Source: Mediterraneibacter hominis
GTDB lineage: Bacteria; Bacillota; Clostridia; Lachnospirales; Lachnospiraceae
NCBI RefSeq assembly: GCF_014287475.1
Contig: NZ_JACOPF010000001.1
Coordinates: 1,550,001-1,614,000, forward strand
DNA length: 64,000 nucleotides
Direction: 5' to 3'
Positions 9,259 through 17,645 of this stretch are shown here, piece by piece. The position numbers and the translations under genes are program-made. Every line of letters starts with the position of its first letter. Within the stretch, counting starts at the first letter, position 1. The notes below the pieces were generated by a model, which saw only the letters and a program-made list of their open reading frames with translations, had not been told where the DNA came from and made no database searches.

Positions 9259-9332
9259 GTGCGATTAGCTCAGCTGGATAGAGCGTCTGGCTACGGACCA
9301 GAAGGTCGGGAGTTCGAATCTTCTATCGCACG
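9259..9332 (+). tRNA. tRNA-Arg (anticodon ACG)
   Basis: A cloverleaf can be drawn by eye. The acceptor GTGCGAT (9259-9265) pairs with ATCGCAC (9325-9331), with G as discriminator base. The D arm reads TAGCTCAGCTGGATAGAGC. The anticodon stem TCTGG/CCAGA encloses CTACGGA, giving anticodon ACG for CGN arginine codons, where A34 is normally deaminated to inosine. The T loop is TTCGAAT. CCA is not encoded. It is a lone tRNA with its own promoter and terminator. Confidence 0.95.
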
Positions 9333-9336
9333 TAGT

Positions 9337-9373
9337 AAAAAAGATTGTTCTGAAATTCAGAACAATCTTTTTT
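9337..9373. terminator. bidirectional terminator between tRNA-Arg and trpS
   Basis: GATTGTTCTG (9343-9352) pairs with CAGAACAATC (9358-9367), with an A-run before and a T-run after the stem. It can therefore serve both the plus-strand tRNA and the convergent trpS. Confidence 0.85.
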
Positions 9374-9391
9374 GTTATTTGCTTCTGCCAT

Positions 9392-10477
9392 TTATTGTGC
9401 AAATCGTTCTGCCTGCATAGCAACCAGCTCTTTATCATCAAAATAGTTAATCTTCATCGCTTCTTTTACATCGTGCAGTGTCCGTGCAGCAGCCTCTTCG
9501 GCCTTCTCGCTTCCTTTTTTCAATATCTCATATACATATGGTATATCCTTCTGGTATTCCTTTCTGCGATTGCGGATCGGTTCTAGTTCTGCCTGGAGCA
9601 CTTTATTCAAGAAGCGTTTTACCTTCATGTCTCCCAAGCCACCTCGTTTATAATGTTCCTTTAACTCATCCAAGTTTTCATAGTCCGGCAGAAATTCTGC
9701 AAAATATTCTTGCCTGCAAAATGCATCGAGATAAGTGAAAACTGTATTCCCTTCCAGCTTACCCGGATCTTCCACACGGATATGCTCCGGATCCGTAAAC
9801 ATACTGAACACTTTCTTCTGAATTTCCTCCGGTTCTTCCGACAGATAAATACAGTTTCCCAGAGATTTGCTCATTTTTGCCTTACCGTCTGTCCCCGGCA
9901 AGCGCAGACATGCCTGATTATCCGGAAGTAGAATATCCGGTTCTACCAGCGTCTCTCCATATACAGAATTGAATTTTCTAACAATTTCTTTTGTCTGTTC
10001 CAACATAGGAAGCTGATCCTCTCCTACCGGAACTATTGTCGCCTTAAACGCCGTAATATCCGCTGCCTGGCTGATCGGATAAGTAAAAAATCCTACCGGA
10101 ATACTCGCCTCGAAATTGCGCATCTGTATCTCTGCCTTTACTGTAGGATTCCTCTGAAGTCTTGACACCGTCACCAGATTCATATAATAGAAGGATAACT
10201 CACAGAGCTCTGGAATCTGTGATTGAATAAACATTGTACATTTTTCTGGTTCCAGCCCGCAGGCAAGATAATCCAGCGCAACCTCTATAATATTCTGACG
10301 CACCTTCTCCGGATCATCCGCATTATCTGTCAATGCCTGTGCATCTGCTATCATTACATACATTTCGTCAAAGTCATTTTTATTCTGCAGTTCTACCCTG
10401 CGTTTTAAAGAACCTACATAGTGCCCGACGTGCAGCTTTCCAGTAGGTCTGTCACCTGTCAGCATGATCTTTTTCAT
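9392..10477 (-). CDS. trpS: tryptophanyl-tRNA synthetase
   Basis: Class I aminoacyl-tRNA synthetase (361 residues) charging tRNA-Trp in the cytosol. The signature HVGH lies at residues 16-19 and KMSKS near residue 200; the TrpRS/TyrRS core between them is complete. The 5' ATG at 10501 would place the GGAGG ribosome site inside the gene, so the ATG at 10477, ten bases after that GGAGG, is taken as the start. The length is slightly above the 330 usual in Bacillus. No T-box-like specifier and terminator arrangement is visible in the short upstream region. Confidence 0.95.
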   Translation of the reverse strand: MKKIMLTGDRPTGKLHVGHYVGSLKRRVELQNKNDFDEMYVMIADAQALTDNADDPEKVRQNIIEVALDYLACGLEPEKCTMFIQSQIPELCELSFYYMNLVTVSRLQRNPTVKAEIQMRNFEASIPVGFFTYPISQAADITAFKATIVPVGEDQLPMLEQTKEIVRKFNSVYGETLVEPDILLPDNQACLRLPGTDGKAKMSKSLGNCIYLSEEPEEIQKKVFSMFTDPEHIRVEDPGKLEGNTVFTYLDAFCRQEYFAEFLPDYENLDELKEHYKRGGLGDMKVKRFLNKVLQAELEPIRNRRKEYQKDIPYVYEILKKGSEKAEEAAARTLHDVKEAMKINYFDDKELVAMQAERFAQ

Positions 10478-10538
10478 CTTTTTCTTTCCTCCTGCGCTCA
10501 TTCACTTTTCCCATCTATATAGACGAGACGCTTTTTTT

Positions 10539-10567
10539 ATTATAACACTATCCTACTCTTTTGGAAA
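10539..10567 (-). promoter_or_regulatory. possible trpS promoter
   Basis: On the minus strand a weak -35 TTTCCA (10562-10567), 17 bp and a consensus TATAAT (10539-10544) precede trpS. Confidence 0.5.
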
Positions 10568-10605
10568 CGGCTATTTCTTTCTATCTGCCGTTCTATAAAA
10601 CAATA

Positions 10606-10629
10606 ACGGCAGGTAATCTACACTGCCGT
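10606..10629 (-). terminator. terminator-like hairpin after PAP2 gene
   Basis: ACGGCAG (10606-10612) pairs with CTGCCGT (10623-10629). On the minus strand it is followed by TATTGTTTTA. It separates the PAP2 gene from trpS. Confidence 0.6.
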
Positions 10630-10659
10630 CTTCGCTTTTTCTATTCTTTTTTGTTTTTG

Positions 10660-11334
10660 CTACACCCTCTGTTCGCTTACATTTGGTGCTTTCTTCCTCT
10701 CTGCTGCATAAACAAACTGATACAATGTATATGCCATCAAAAATGCACCCATCACATCGATAACCGAATGTTGTTTTAAAAACATCGTAGCTAAAATAAT
10801 CAATCCTGCCAGAATAAAGGCGCTCATGCTGAGCAGCTTATGTTTCCGTAACTCCCTGCTTTCATAAATAGCAATACATGCGGCAAGAGAGTTAAATACA
10901 TGAAGACTCGGAAATACATTCGTAGGCGTATCTGCCATATACAGCATCTTTACCATATCCGTAAATATATTGTCCCGTGGGAATACAATCGGCCTAAGCG
11001 CTACTCCATTTGGAAATAAAGTGGAAACCACAAGGAAAATAGTCATGCCTATAAAGCTCAATTTTGCAAGTTTATAAAATCCATTTACATCGGTAAAGAA
11101 AAAGTACAAAAATACAACTGCAATAAATACAAACCAGAGCAGATATGGCACAATAAAATACTCAACAAATGGGATTTTGTTATCCAGAGCAGAGTGAATT
11201 ACATGATATTCTGAATGTACCGTAATATGTTTCTCTAAGTACATAAACCACGGCATATAAATCAATGCATAAAGAAATACCCACGCATGCTTATATTTCT
11301 TTATGAAATTAAAAATTCTTTCCTTTGCCGTCAT
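10660..11334 (-). CDS. PAP2 superfamily membrane phosphatase
   Basis: Integral membrane protein (224 residues) with about six helices. It carries PAP2-type motifs: VFPSLHVFNSL (the PSxH motif) and KQHSVIDVMGAFLMAY (the final H-x-x-x-D type motif). Family members remove phosphate from phosphatidic acid, diacylglycerol pyrophosphate or polyprenyl pyrophosphate, or transfer phospho-head groups (Aur1/Ipt1 type). It is the last gene of a group with TetR, a lipid kinase and GDPD, which suggests a role in phosphatidate or lipoteichoic lipid turnover. A 126-bp gap separates it from the GDPD gene; nothing else is seen in that gap. Confidence 0.8.
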   Translation of the reverse strand: MTAKERIFNFIKKYKHAWVFLYALIYMPWFMYLEKHITVHSEYHVIHSALDNKIPFVEYFIVPYLLWFVFIAVVFLYFFFTDVNGFYKLAKLSFIGMTIFLVVSTLFPNGVALRPIVFPRDNIFTDMVKMLYMADTPTNVFPSLHVFNSLAACIAIYESRELRKHKLLSMSAFILAGLIILATMFLKQHSVIDVMGAFLMAYTLYQFVYAAERKKAPNVSEQRV

Positions 11335-11460
11335 GTAAACTACTTCCTTCTCTACAAAAATCCTACAACTTTGCCCCGATTATATCACGATTCTATTTCG
11401 GCAACAATAATATTCATCAATTCTTAACAAATCTTTTGAATTTCTTTACCTTTTATTATA

Positions 11461-12273
11461 TTATCCGTTTCGTTCAAAAATGTACATCTGGAACTTTCTC
11501 TTTGCCCTCCATACTTCATACTCACTTCTAAGCGTCCACACTGCAACCGGAGCCCGAAACACATACTGGTTCATCCACAGACTTAAGTTTGCCGCATCAG
11601 ACATTTTATAAGAAATAAAGTCAGGACGGCAAAATACATTTGTCAGCAAATACTTTACAAAAAATCGAAAGATATAATGCGGCTTTTTACCTGCCCTGGT
11701 AAGATTTTCAGACAACTGCCCACGCAGAATTTCCGAACGATTCTTTTTAAGCCACCGCAATACAAAACAGTTAAAGGACTGAATCATATATTTCCCTCCG
11801 TATCCTTCTAATTCCTTCTCCAGATATTCACAAATCCGCGTATCTGCGGTAGGAAGCTTTACTTCTATAAGAAGAGGCACGCGTCCGTCTACATAGCCCA
11901 GCACTTCCTTTAGAAGCGGTATCCTCTCTTTTGTATCCAGAAGGTTATAGTTTTTCATCTCTCGATAATCTGTTTCCTCCACCCTTCCATCTCTCGCACA
12001 CACTCTGTTAAATGTCTCATCATGGAATACAACGATTTTTTTATCTCTGGATAAATGCACATCCAACTCAATACCGTACCCTTCCTTTACCGCTGCTCTA
12101 AACGCCGCCATAGAGTTCTCTGGAATCCCCATTTTTACATTGTGAAGTCCCCTATGAGCCCACTGCACTCCCAAAAATGGATGAAGTCTTTTTCTTCCGC
12201 CCAGACGCGGAGCTGTAAGAAACAAATAAAATATAATACACAATAGAAGTATCCCAATTATAGACAGCCACAT
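11461..12273 (-). CDS. membrane-anchored glycerophosphodiester phosphodiesterase
   Basis: GDPD-family enzyme (270 residues) that splits glycerophosphodiesters into glycerol 3-phosphate and an alcohol. One N-terminal helix (residues 2-20) anchors it. The catalytic set is visible: HR at 40-41, E52 in PENS, ELD at 69-71 and HD at 84-85. The metal-binding Glu-x-Asp and both His are intact. Start ATG lies 15 bp after the lipid kinase stop codon with AGGAGG upstream, so the two are co-transcribed. Likely substrates are deacylated phospholipids or lipoteichoic acid glycerophosphate. Confidence 0.9.
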   Translation of the reverse strand: MWLSIIGILLLCIIFYLFLTAPRLGGRKRLHPFLGVQWAHRGLHNVKMGIPENSMAAFRAAVKEGYGIELDVHLSRDKKIVVFHDETFNRVCARDGRVEETDYREMKNYNLLDTKERIPLLKEVLGYVDGRVPLLIEVKLPTADTRICEYLEKELEGYGGKYMIQSFNCFVLRWLKKNRSEILRGQLSENLTRAGKKPHYIFRFFVKYLLTNVFCRPDFISYKMSDAANLSLWMNQYVFRAPVAVWTLRSEYEVWRAKRKFQMYIFERNG

Positions 12274-12288
12274 CCTGACTTCCTCCTA

Positions 12289-13209
12289 TCAAGCCGTAAT
12301 AATCCGAATCCGGTCCGGCAACAGACATGCCTTCATTTCATCTCTTAAAAATACCGGTTCGCCATCTGTATGAATAGGCAGAGGACTTTCCAGACGTATC
12401 GCAATACTTTTACACTGCAAAGTAGTTACCCCTTTAAAGTATACATGTCCGCCCCAAAATGCAGTGGGAAGCAGACAAAGAATTTTCCATTTGGGAAGTC
12501 CTGACACTATAATGACATCCAGCTTTCCGTCCTGCGCCGATGCCTTAGGACAAAAACGAAAGCCGCCGCCCTCGTATTGCTGGTTCATAGCAGCGATAAA
12601 ATATGTCCTGTCATATACTGCTTTTTCTCCTGTATCCAGACAAACCTCTGCCCGTACCGCAGGATCTTTTATCAGGCGCCTTAGAGCTACCACTGCATAG
12701 CTTAATTTCCCCATATGCAATTTATTCAAAAATTGTTTCCACTTTGACAGACAGACCTCATGGCAGACCGCCGCATCAAACCCGATTCCGGCGCTTACCG
12801 CAAATCTTTTCTGCTTGTCCTTTCGTATCATCAGGCCTACGTCTATTTCCCTGATATACTTACGCTCCAGGAGCAAGTCGAGCGCTTCTTTCGGTTCCTT
12901 TGGAATCTGTATTCCTCTGGCGAAGTCATTGCTTGAGCCAATCGGTATATAGCCAAGTATCACTTTACGAAGGTCGCAGATTCCGTTCAAAACCTCATTG
13001 ACTGTCCCGTCTCCTCCAAGCACAGCAAGGATATGTTCTTTTCCATCCTTTGTCACTTCTCTGGCTATGTCTGCTGCCTCGCCTGCATATCTGGTCAAAT
13101 ATGCACGATAAACAATTCTTCTCTTTTTCAGTTCCGGCTCCAGTCTGTCCCATGTTAGTTTTCCCGTTCCTGACCTCGCCCTGGGATTGACTATAAAAAT
13201 ATATTCCAT
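12289..13209 (-). CDS. diacylglycerol kinase family lipid kinase (YegS/BmrU type)
   Basis: Cytosolic or peripheral lipid kinase (306 residues) with the DAGK catalytic domain: IVNPRARSGTGK at residues 6-17 and the nucleotide-binding GGDGTVNEVLNGI from residue 65, then GSSNDFARGI. It transfers phosphate from ATP to diacylglycerol or a related lipid. An upstream GTG at 13242 overlaps the TetR gene; the ATG at 13209 has GGGAG close by and starts at the fold. It begins 16 bp after the TetR stop and is probably under that regulator. The exact lipid substrate cannot be read from sequence. Confidence 0.9.
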   Translation of the reverse strand: MEYIFIVNPRARSGTGKLTWDRLEPELKKRRIVYRAYLTRYAGEAADIAREVTKDGKEHILAVLGGDGTVNEVLNGICDLRKVILGYIPIGSSNDFARGIQIPKEPKEALDLLLERKYIREIDVGLMIRKDKQKRFAVSAGIGFDAAVCHEVCLSKWKQFLNKLHMGKLSYAVVALRRLIKDPAVRAEVCLDTGEKAVYDRTYFIAAMNQQYEGGGFRFCPKASAQDGKLDVIIVSGLPKWKILCLLPTAFWGGHVYFKGVTTLQCKSIAIRLESPLPIHTDGEPVFLRDEMKACLLPDRIRIITA

Positions 13210-13225
13210 CTCCTGCTCCCGCCTT

Positions 13226-13840
13226 TTATTCTTTCCCCTCACATACAGTACTATCCAGGTACCTTTCCAGAGAACGGCTCATGTTTCCTTCAAAATCAGC
13301 ATCTCCATTCCTAAGACACCATTCAAACACATTGCCAATTACAATCATACGGATATCTGTCGTAAATTCTTCGATTTCTCCACGCAGAGCAATGATGCCT
13401 GCGCGTACTGCTTTCTCTACATAATTTTGTACCGTTACGATCGGGTAGGGGCGCTCTGTTCTGATTGCTGCATTTAATGCCTGGTTCTTCGTATCATAAT
13501 AGCCCGATATAAACTCGACTCCAAGCTCTCTGCAATATTGTACATAATTCAGATAGACCTCTATAATCGCCCTTTTTACCTCCCGCGCACTCTTTGGCAC
13601 AGTCAGATAATCTGGATTCACTCTGGGCTGATCTTCTATATAGTAAGACAGTAAATCATCCTTAGTTTTAAAATGATGGTAAAAGCTTCCATTCGATACT
13701 CCCGCTTCTTCACATATATTTTTGATAGAAAGCTCTTCATACCCTTTTTTCTGTAAAATATGCTTTGCTGCCCGAAAAATCCTCTCCTTTGTCTCTCTTG
13801 ATTTCAACTGCTGTCTTGACAATTCTGTCTTTTCTTCCAT
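13226..13840 (-). CDS. TetR/AcrR family transcriptional regulator
   Basis: The 204-residue regulator has an N-terminal helix-turn-helix: IFRAAKHILQKKGYEELSIK, then ICEEAGVSNGSFYHHFKTKDDL, the hallmark of the family. The C-terminal ligand domain is divergent, as is usual. The frame stays open far upstream into a dispersed repeat; the ATG at 13840 is chosen because AAAGGAG sits 9 bases before it and the protein then starts just ahead of the HTH. A palindrome over the -10 of its promoter is a candidate operator, so autorepression and control of the downstream lipid genes is likely. Ligand unknown. Confidence 0.9.
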   Translation of the reverse strand: MEEKTELSRQQLKSRETKERIFRAAKHILQKKGYEELSIKNICEEAGVSNGSFYHHFKTKDDLLSYYIEDQPRVNPDYLTVPKSAREVKRAIIEVYLNYVQYCRELGVEFISGYYDTKNQALNAAIRTERPYPIVTVQNYVEKAVRAGIIALRGEIEEFTTDIRMIVIGNVFEWCLRNGDADFEGNMSRSLERYLDSTVCEGKE

Positions 13841-13890
13841 TGGATACACTCCTTTATTTCCTGATTCACCCGACACGTTAGTATACACCA

Positions 13891-13930
13891 ACACTATTTT
13901 TAGTGTAGCACAAATATCCTGCAGATTCAA
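13891..13930 (-). promoter_or_regulatory. TetR operon promoter with overlapping palindrome
   Basis: On the minus strand TTGAAT (13925-13930), 17 bp and TACACT (13902-13907) form a promoter. The -10 lies inside the inverted repeat ACACTA-TTTT-TAGTGT (13891-13906), where a bound repressor would block polymerase. Confidence 0.6.
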
Positions 13931-13959
13931 GAAAACAGAGTATACTCTAATATTGGGAT

Positions 13960-14066
13960 GTAACAGTCCAGCCATACAGTGCACGCCCGTCAATAAGTAA
14001 AACGGCGGCGGCAGCCAAGATAAGCGCGCAGTGCGGTTTTACGAATGGCGCGGGCTAAGCTGTCAC
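13960..14066. repeat. dispersed palindromic repeat, partial 107-bp copy
   Basis: Starts GTAACAGTCCAGCCATACAG and ends GCGCGGGCTAAGCTGTCAC. It shares GTAAAACGG, AGATAAGC and TGCGGTTTTACGAATGGC with the copy at 53521 in the same orientation but lacks part of the middle. It lies between the TetR promoter and the SfsA-MutY gene end. Confidence 0.75.
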
Positions 14067-14092
14067 ATTAGAGTTTATCTATGCCGGCACTC

Positions 14093-15838
14093 CTATTTCG
14101 ATATCCTCTCTTTTATCACGCTTCTGTATGCCTCAAATGCAGATGGAATGGGGAAGCGGGTGTCAATCTCTTTTTCATCGGCGAAAATCATTTCTTCACT
14201 GCAATTTTTTTCGAGTTCATCTACCAAAATCTCATACCCCTTCATATGCCATTCTACATGGCTGAAAATATGTTTTGCATCTTCTAACTCCTTTAGTCTG
14301 ACTGGCGATAGTCCAATGGCTTTACTGTATTCGATAATCTCTTTCCTGTTCAGATGTCCTTTTACATTCGGGAACTCATACAGTCCCGCAAGAAGCCCCC
14401 GCGCGGGACGCTTTTTAATTGCCACCGTATGGGTGTCCCGAAACAGTAAAACTGTCCGTTTTTCCATTCTTCTGTCTTTTGCTTTTTTCTTAACAGGCAG
14501 CTTACTCTGCTTTCCCTGTTCATATGCCAGACATATCCCCTTCACCGGACATATATTACATTTTGGTTCTCCGCCTGGAACGCATATAAGCGCCCCCAGC
14601 TCAATTAATCCCTGGTTGAAATCAGATGCAGCTTCCTCTGGAATTACCTCTTCCACCAGCTGCTCTATCTTCTTTCTCACTCCCGCTTTCATAATGTCTT
14701 CCCCGCTGGCAAGGATTCTGGACACCACTCTTAATACATTTCCATCAACAGCAGGCTTGGCAATTCCGTATGCAAAAGAGCTGATCGCTCCGGCAGTATA
14801 GCTGCCGATTCCCTTTAAAGCCGCAATCTCCTCAAAGGTACGCGGAAATTCTCCCTTATATTTTTCCACCATCTGCTGCGCCGCAATCTGCATGTTCCGT
14901 ACACGGTTATAATATCCTAAGCCTTCCCAAAGCTTCAAAAGCCGTTCCTCCTGTGCTTCCGCTAATGCCTGTACATCTGGCAGTTCTTTTAAAAATCTCT
15001 CATAATATGGCTTGACCGCCTCCACACGGGTCTGCTGAAGCATAATTTCGGAAACCCATACCCGATAGGCACTCACTCGTTCTCTCCAGGGAAGCCTTCT
15101 CTTATTTTTTCTAAACCAGCTTATAAGCGGCTCGCAGGTTTCTTTCAGACGCGGAGAACCCAGCACGATGGGAACCCTTTTTTGTATTTCAATACTGTTT
15201 TCTCCCACCTTACAGTCATATGCCAGTATTTTCACTCCTTTTTCTTTTGCTTCTTTTAAAGCCTCCGCAAATACGGGATGCGTATCTGTATTCGGGGTAA
15301 AGTAGCGCACGTCGCTCATTTGAATCACGAAAAATATATATGTCTCATACCCCTCCTTTCGCGCCTCGCACAATTCCTTCACATGCTTCACTGCCCGTTC
15401 ACTGGGCGCGTCTGGAAACCTGCATACCCCGTTTTCTTCCAGAGTAACCCCCTTTACCTCTATAAAAATCTTACGTTCTTCCGTCTCCACATACAAATCA
15501 AACCGCGAATTTTTATAGGTCTTTTCCTGCTGCACACACGTCACCGCAGGAAACAAATGCCCTGACTCGATCCACTCTCTTACCACTTTATTCGGTATCT
15601 GAGAATCCATATTTACCAATCGTTCTTTCTTTTGAACGGCAATTAAATCCCATTTTGTACTGCGGTTTTCACTTTTACTTTCCTGTACATAAACTTCTGC
15701 TCCAGGGTGAAGAAGCTCCGCACACCTTCCTGTATTTTTCACGTGTACCGTTTCCTGCTTTCCATGCATTCGCACATACGCAATAAAACGGTTCGGCCTT
15801 TCTATAAATATTCCCTTTTCTATTCTTTCATATTTCAT
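14093..15838 (-). CDS. SfsA-MutY fusion: DNA-binding nuclease-like plus A/G-specific adenine glycosylase
   Basis: One open frame of 581 residues joins two families. Residues 1 to about 225 match SfsA (RPNRFIAYV, HVKNTGRCAELLHPG, NSRFDLYVE, IEVKGVTL, FPDAPSERAVKH, FFVIQM), a protein with a predicted nuclease-type core. From about 235 on it is MutY: LPWRERVSAYRVWVSEIMLQ with the catalytic Glu in SEIMLQQT, the helix-hairpin-helix LKGIGSYTAGAI, catalytic Asp in VDGNVLRV, four Cys of the 4Fe-4S cluster (CVPGGEPKCNICPVKGIC) and a C-terminal NUDIX-like domain that reads 8-oxoG. MutY removes adenine opposite 8-oxoguanine. There is no stop or frameshift between the halves. The first Cys spacing is x7 instead of the usual x6. 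Confidence 0.92.
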   Translation of the reverse strand: MKYERIEKGIFIERPNRFIAYVRMHGKQETVHVKNTGRCAELLHPGAEVYVQESKSENRSTKWDLIAVQKKERLVNMDSQIPNKVVREWIESGHLFPAVTCVQQEKTYKNSRFDLYVETEERKIFIEVKGVTLEENGVCRFPDAPSERAVKHVKELCEARKEGYETYIFFVIQMSDVRYFTPNTDTHPVFAEALKEAKEKGVKILAYDCKVGENSIEIQKRVPIVLGSPRLKETCEPLISWFRKNKRRLPWRERVSAYRVWVSEIMLQQTRVEAVKPYYERFLKELPDVQALAEAQEERLLKLWEGLGYYNRVRNMQIAAQQMVEKYKGEFPRTFEEIAALKGIGSYTAGAISSFAYGIAKPAVDGNVLRVVSRILASGEDIMKAGVRKKIEQLVEEVIPEEAASDFNQGLIELGALICVPGGEPKCNICPVKGICLAYEQGKQSKLPVKKKAKDRRMEKRTVLLFRDTHTVAIKKRPARGLLAGLYEFPNVKGHLNRKEIIEYSKAIGLSPVRLKELEDAKHIFSHVEWHMKGYEILVDELEKNCSEEMIFADEKEIDTRFPIPSAFEAYRSVIKERISK

Positions 15839-15928
15839 CTTATCTCTCCGCTTCTGCCTTGCTTTTACCAGAATACCATATATCCGCTTTCTATGGAAGC
15901 AGGCTTTTACCGCTTACTTACATAATCA

Positions 15929-15979
15929 GACAGAGGAAGGAAAGGGAACTACGCTACGCTTCCCTTTCCTTCCTCTGTC
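15929..15979. other. perfect 20-bp homopurine-rich hairpin
   Basis: GACAGAGGAAGGAAAGGGAA (15929-15948) is exactly complementary to 15960-15979 around an 11-base loop. One strand of each arm is almost all purine. No T-run follows on either side, so it is not a standard terminator, but it sits just after the ABC ATPase gene and may end or stabilise that transcript. Confidence 0.7.
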
Positions 15980-16002
15980 CGTTATATTCGCTCCACTCCA
16001 GC

Positions 16003-16830
16003 CTATAATATTTTCGACAAAAATTCTTTCAGTCTTGCATCTTTTGGGTTTTCAAAAAACTCTTTCGGCGGCGCTTCCTCTACAATACGCCCTTCGTCCA
16101 TGAAAATAACCCTGGATGCCACTTCTCTTGCAAACCCCATCTCATGGGTAACTACAACCATTGTCATTCCTTCCTGGGCGAGTTTTTTCATCAATTCTAA
16201 AACTTCTCCAACCATCTCCGGATCCAAAGCTGATGTCGGCTCGTCAAAGAGTATTACATCTGGGTTCATCGCAAGAGAACGAATAATTGCCACACGCTGT
16301 TTCTGACCTCCTGACAAAGTCGACGGGTACGCATCTGCCTTGTCATCCAGTCCAATTCTTTTTAAAAGCTCCAATGCCTGCTTCTTTGTCTCTTCTTTTA
16401 TCTGTTCCTTTGTTGTATCGACTGGAAGCAGTTCTTTTTTATTCTTTCCACGAAATATATTTGTAAACCGGACTATGGAATTTTTTCTTTTTATTTTCTT
16501 TAAATCTTTGCATCTCAAATAAAAAGGCGCCATCATCACATTTTGCAGCACTGTTTTATTGTTGAACAAATTAAAATGCTGAAATACCATTCCCATTTTA
16601 CGGCGGTGCAGATTGATGTCCACCTTCATATCTGCAATATCTACACCTTTAAATATAATGCTTCCCTCTGTAGGATCCTCCATACAGTTTAAACACCTCA
16701 AGAATGTACTTTTTCCGGAGCCGGATGGTCCGAGTACAGCTACAATATCCCCTTTGTTAATCGTGATATTGATGCTTTTAAGCACTTCTATATCGCCAAA
16801 GCTTTTCTTCAGATTAATTACGTCTATCAC
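16003..16830 (-). CDS. polar amino-acid ABC transporter ATP-binding protein
   Basis: Cytosolic ATPase (275 residues) of a GlnQ/HisP-type importer. Walker [10 protein letters not shown] (residues 34-42), Q-loop VFQHFNLF, signature LSGGQKQR, Walker [13 protein letters not shown] and the H-loop VTHEMGF are all present. About 30-35 extra, basic residues (around [20 protein letters not shown]) interrupt the helical domain between Q-loop and signature; typical members are near 240 residues. The gene overlaps the permease by 17 bp, so translation is coupled. Confidence 0.93.
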   Translation of the reverse strand: MIDVINLKKSFGDIEVLKSINITINKGDIVAVLGPSGSGKSTFLRCLNCMEDPTEGSIIFKGVDIADMKVDINLHRRKMGMVFQHFNLFNNKTVLQNVMMAPFYLRCKDLKKIKRKNSIVRFTNIFRGKNKKELLPVDTTKEQIKEETKKQALELLKRIGLDDKADAYPSTLSGGQKQRVAIIRSLAMNPDVILFDEPTSALDPEMVGEVLELMKKLAQEGMTMVVVTHEMGFAREVASRVIFMDEGRIVEEAPPKEFFENPKDARLKEFLSKIL

Positions 16831-17524
16831 TCTTCTTCAGGCTCCTTTCTAATAATTTTACAAGCAGGGAAATCAACAGCACAAGCGCAATATAAATCAG
16901 CGCCATCACCAAATATGGAACCATAAATTCATAGCTGTTCGTTCCAATATAATTGAATGCAACATAAAGATCCGCTGCTCCTACAAAGCTTACTACAGAT
17001 GTTTCCTTAATCAATGCAATAAATTCATTGCCCAGCGTCGGTAAAATATTTTTAACCGCCTGTGGAATGACAATTTTCGACATACTGGCGCCAAAGCTTA
17101 AGCCCACTGCACGTCCTGCCTCCATCTGCCCTGGATCCACCGACTGGATACCGCTGCGCATAATCTCCGATATATATGCGCCGCTGTTTAGCCCAAACAC
17201 AAGCATAGCTACCTGCACGCCAGTCAGCTTCCACCCTATAATCGGAAGCAATACATAATAAAAGACCAGAAGCTGTACTACTACAGGAGTCCCGCGGAAT
17301 AATGCCACATAGAAGCCGCAAATGCCATTTAAAATTCTCGGCAGTATTTTATATTTCGGCAGCACCCGTACGGTAGCAATGATTGTTCCTATGATAATTC
17401 CTATGATCAAGCCGCAGACTGCTATCATAAGCGTATTTTGCAGCCCTTCTATTACTTTCACATAGCCATTCTGCTCCAGAAAAATCTCTATAAACTTATC
17501 TATTTTCTGACTAAAATTGCCCAT
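16814..17524 (-). CDS. polar amino-acid ABC transporter permease
   Basis: His/Glu/Gln/Arg-type permease (236 residues) with about five transmembrane helices and the EAA-like coupling loop [33 protein letters not shown] that docks on the ATPase. Family motifs [18 protein letters not shown] and [17 protein letters not shown] are present. It is the sole permease gene, so a homodimer is expected. It follows the binding-protein gene after 121 bp that contain a strong hairpin. Confidence 0.93.
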   Translation of the reverse strand: MGNFSQKIDKFIEIFLEQNGYVKVIEGLQNTLMIAVCGLIIGIIIGTIIATVRVLPKYKILPRILNGICGFYVALFRGTPVVVQLLVFYYVLLPIIGWKLTGVQVAMLVFGLNSGAYISEIMRSGIQSVDPGQMEAGRAVGLSFGASMSKIVIPQAVKNILPTLGNEFIALIKETSVVSFVGAADLYVAFNYIGTNSYEFMVPYLVMALIYIALVLLISLLVKLLERSLKKSDRRN

Positions 17525-17542
17525 TGTTTCCCTTTCTTAAAA

Positions 17543-17578
17543 GAAGGAAGGCGTTTCCTCATATCTTGCGCCTTCCTC
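17543..17578 (-). terminator. intercistronic hairpin between binding protein and permease
   Basis: GAAGGAAGGCG (17543-17553) pairs with CGCCTTCCTC (17569-17578). On the minus strand it is followed by TTCTTTTAAG. Such partial terminators or 3'-protecting stems often raise binding-protein mRNA over permease mRNA. Confidence 0.65.
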
Positions 17579-17645
17579 TTTTTCATCCTGTTTTCTTACA
17601 CTGTTTTTAATTTTAAGTCTTGCTCTTTTCTGGCTCTTCTATAAA

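Noticed and set aside
10478..10660. T-box riboswitch for trpS
   Set aside because: The gap is too short and no antiterminator-like sequence with a tryptophan specifier stem can be drawn.
13841..13993. Longer TetR N-terminus
   Set aside because: The extra 51 codons cross the promoter, the operator-like palindrome and the dispersed repeat.
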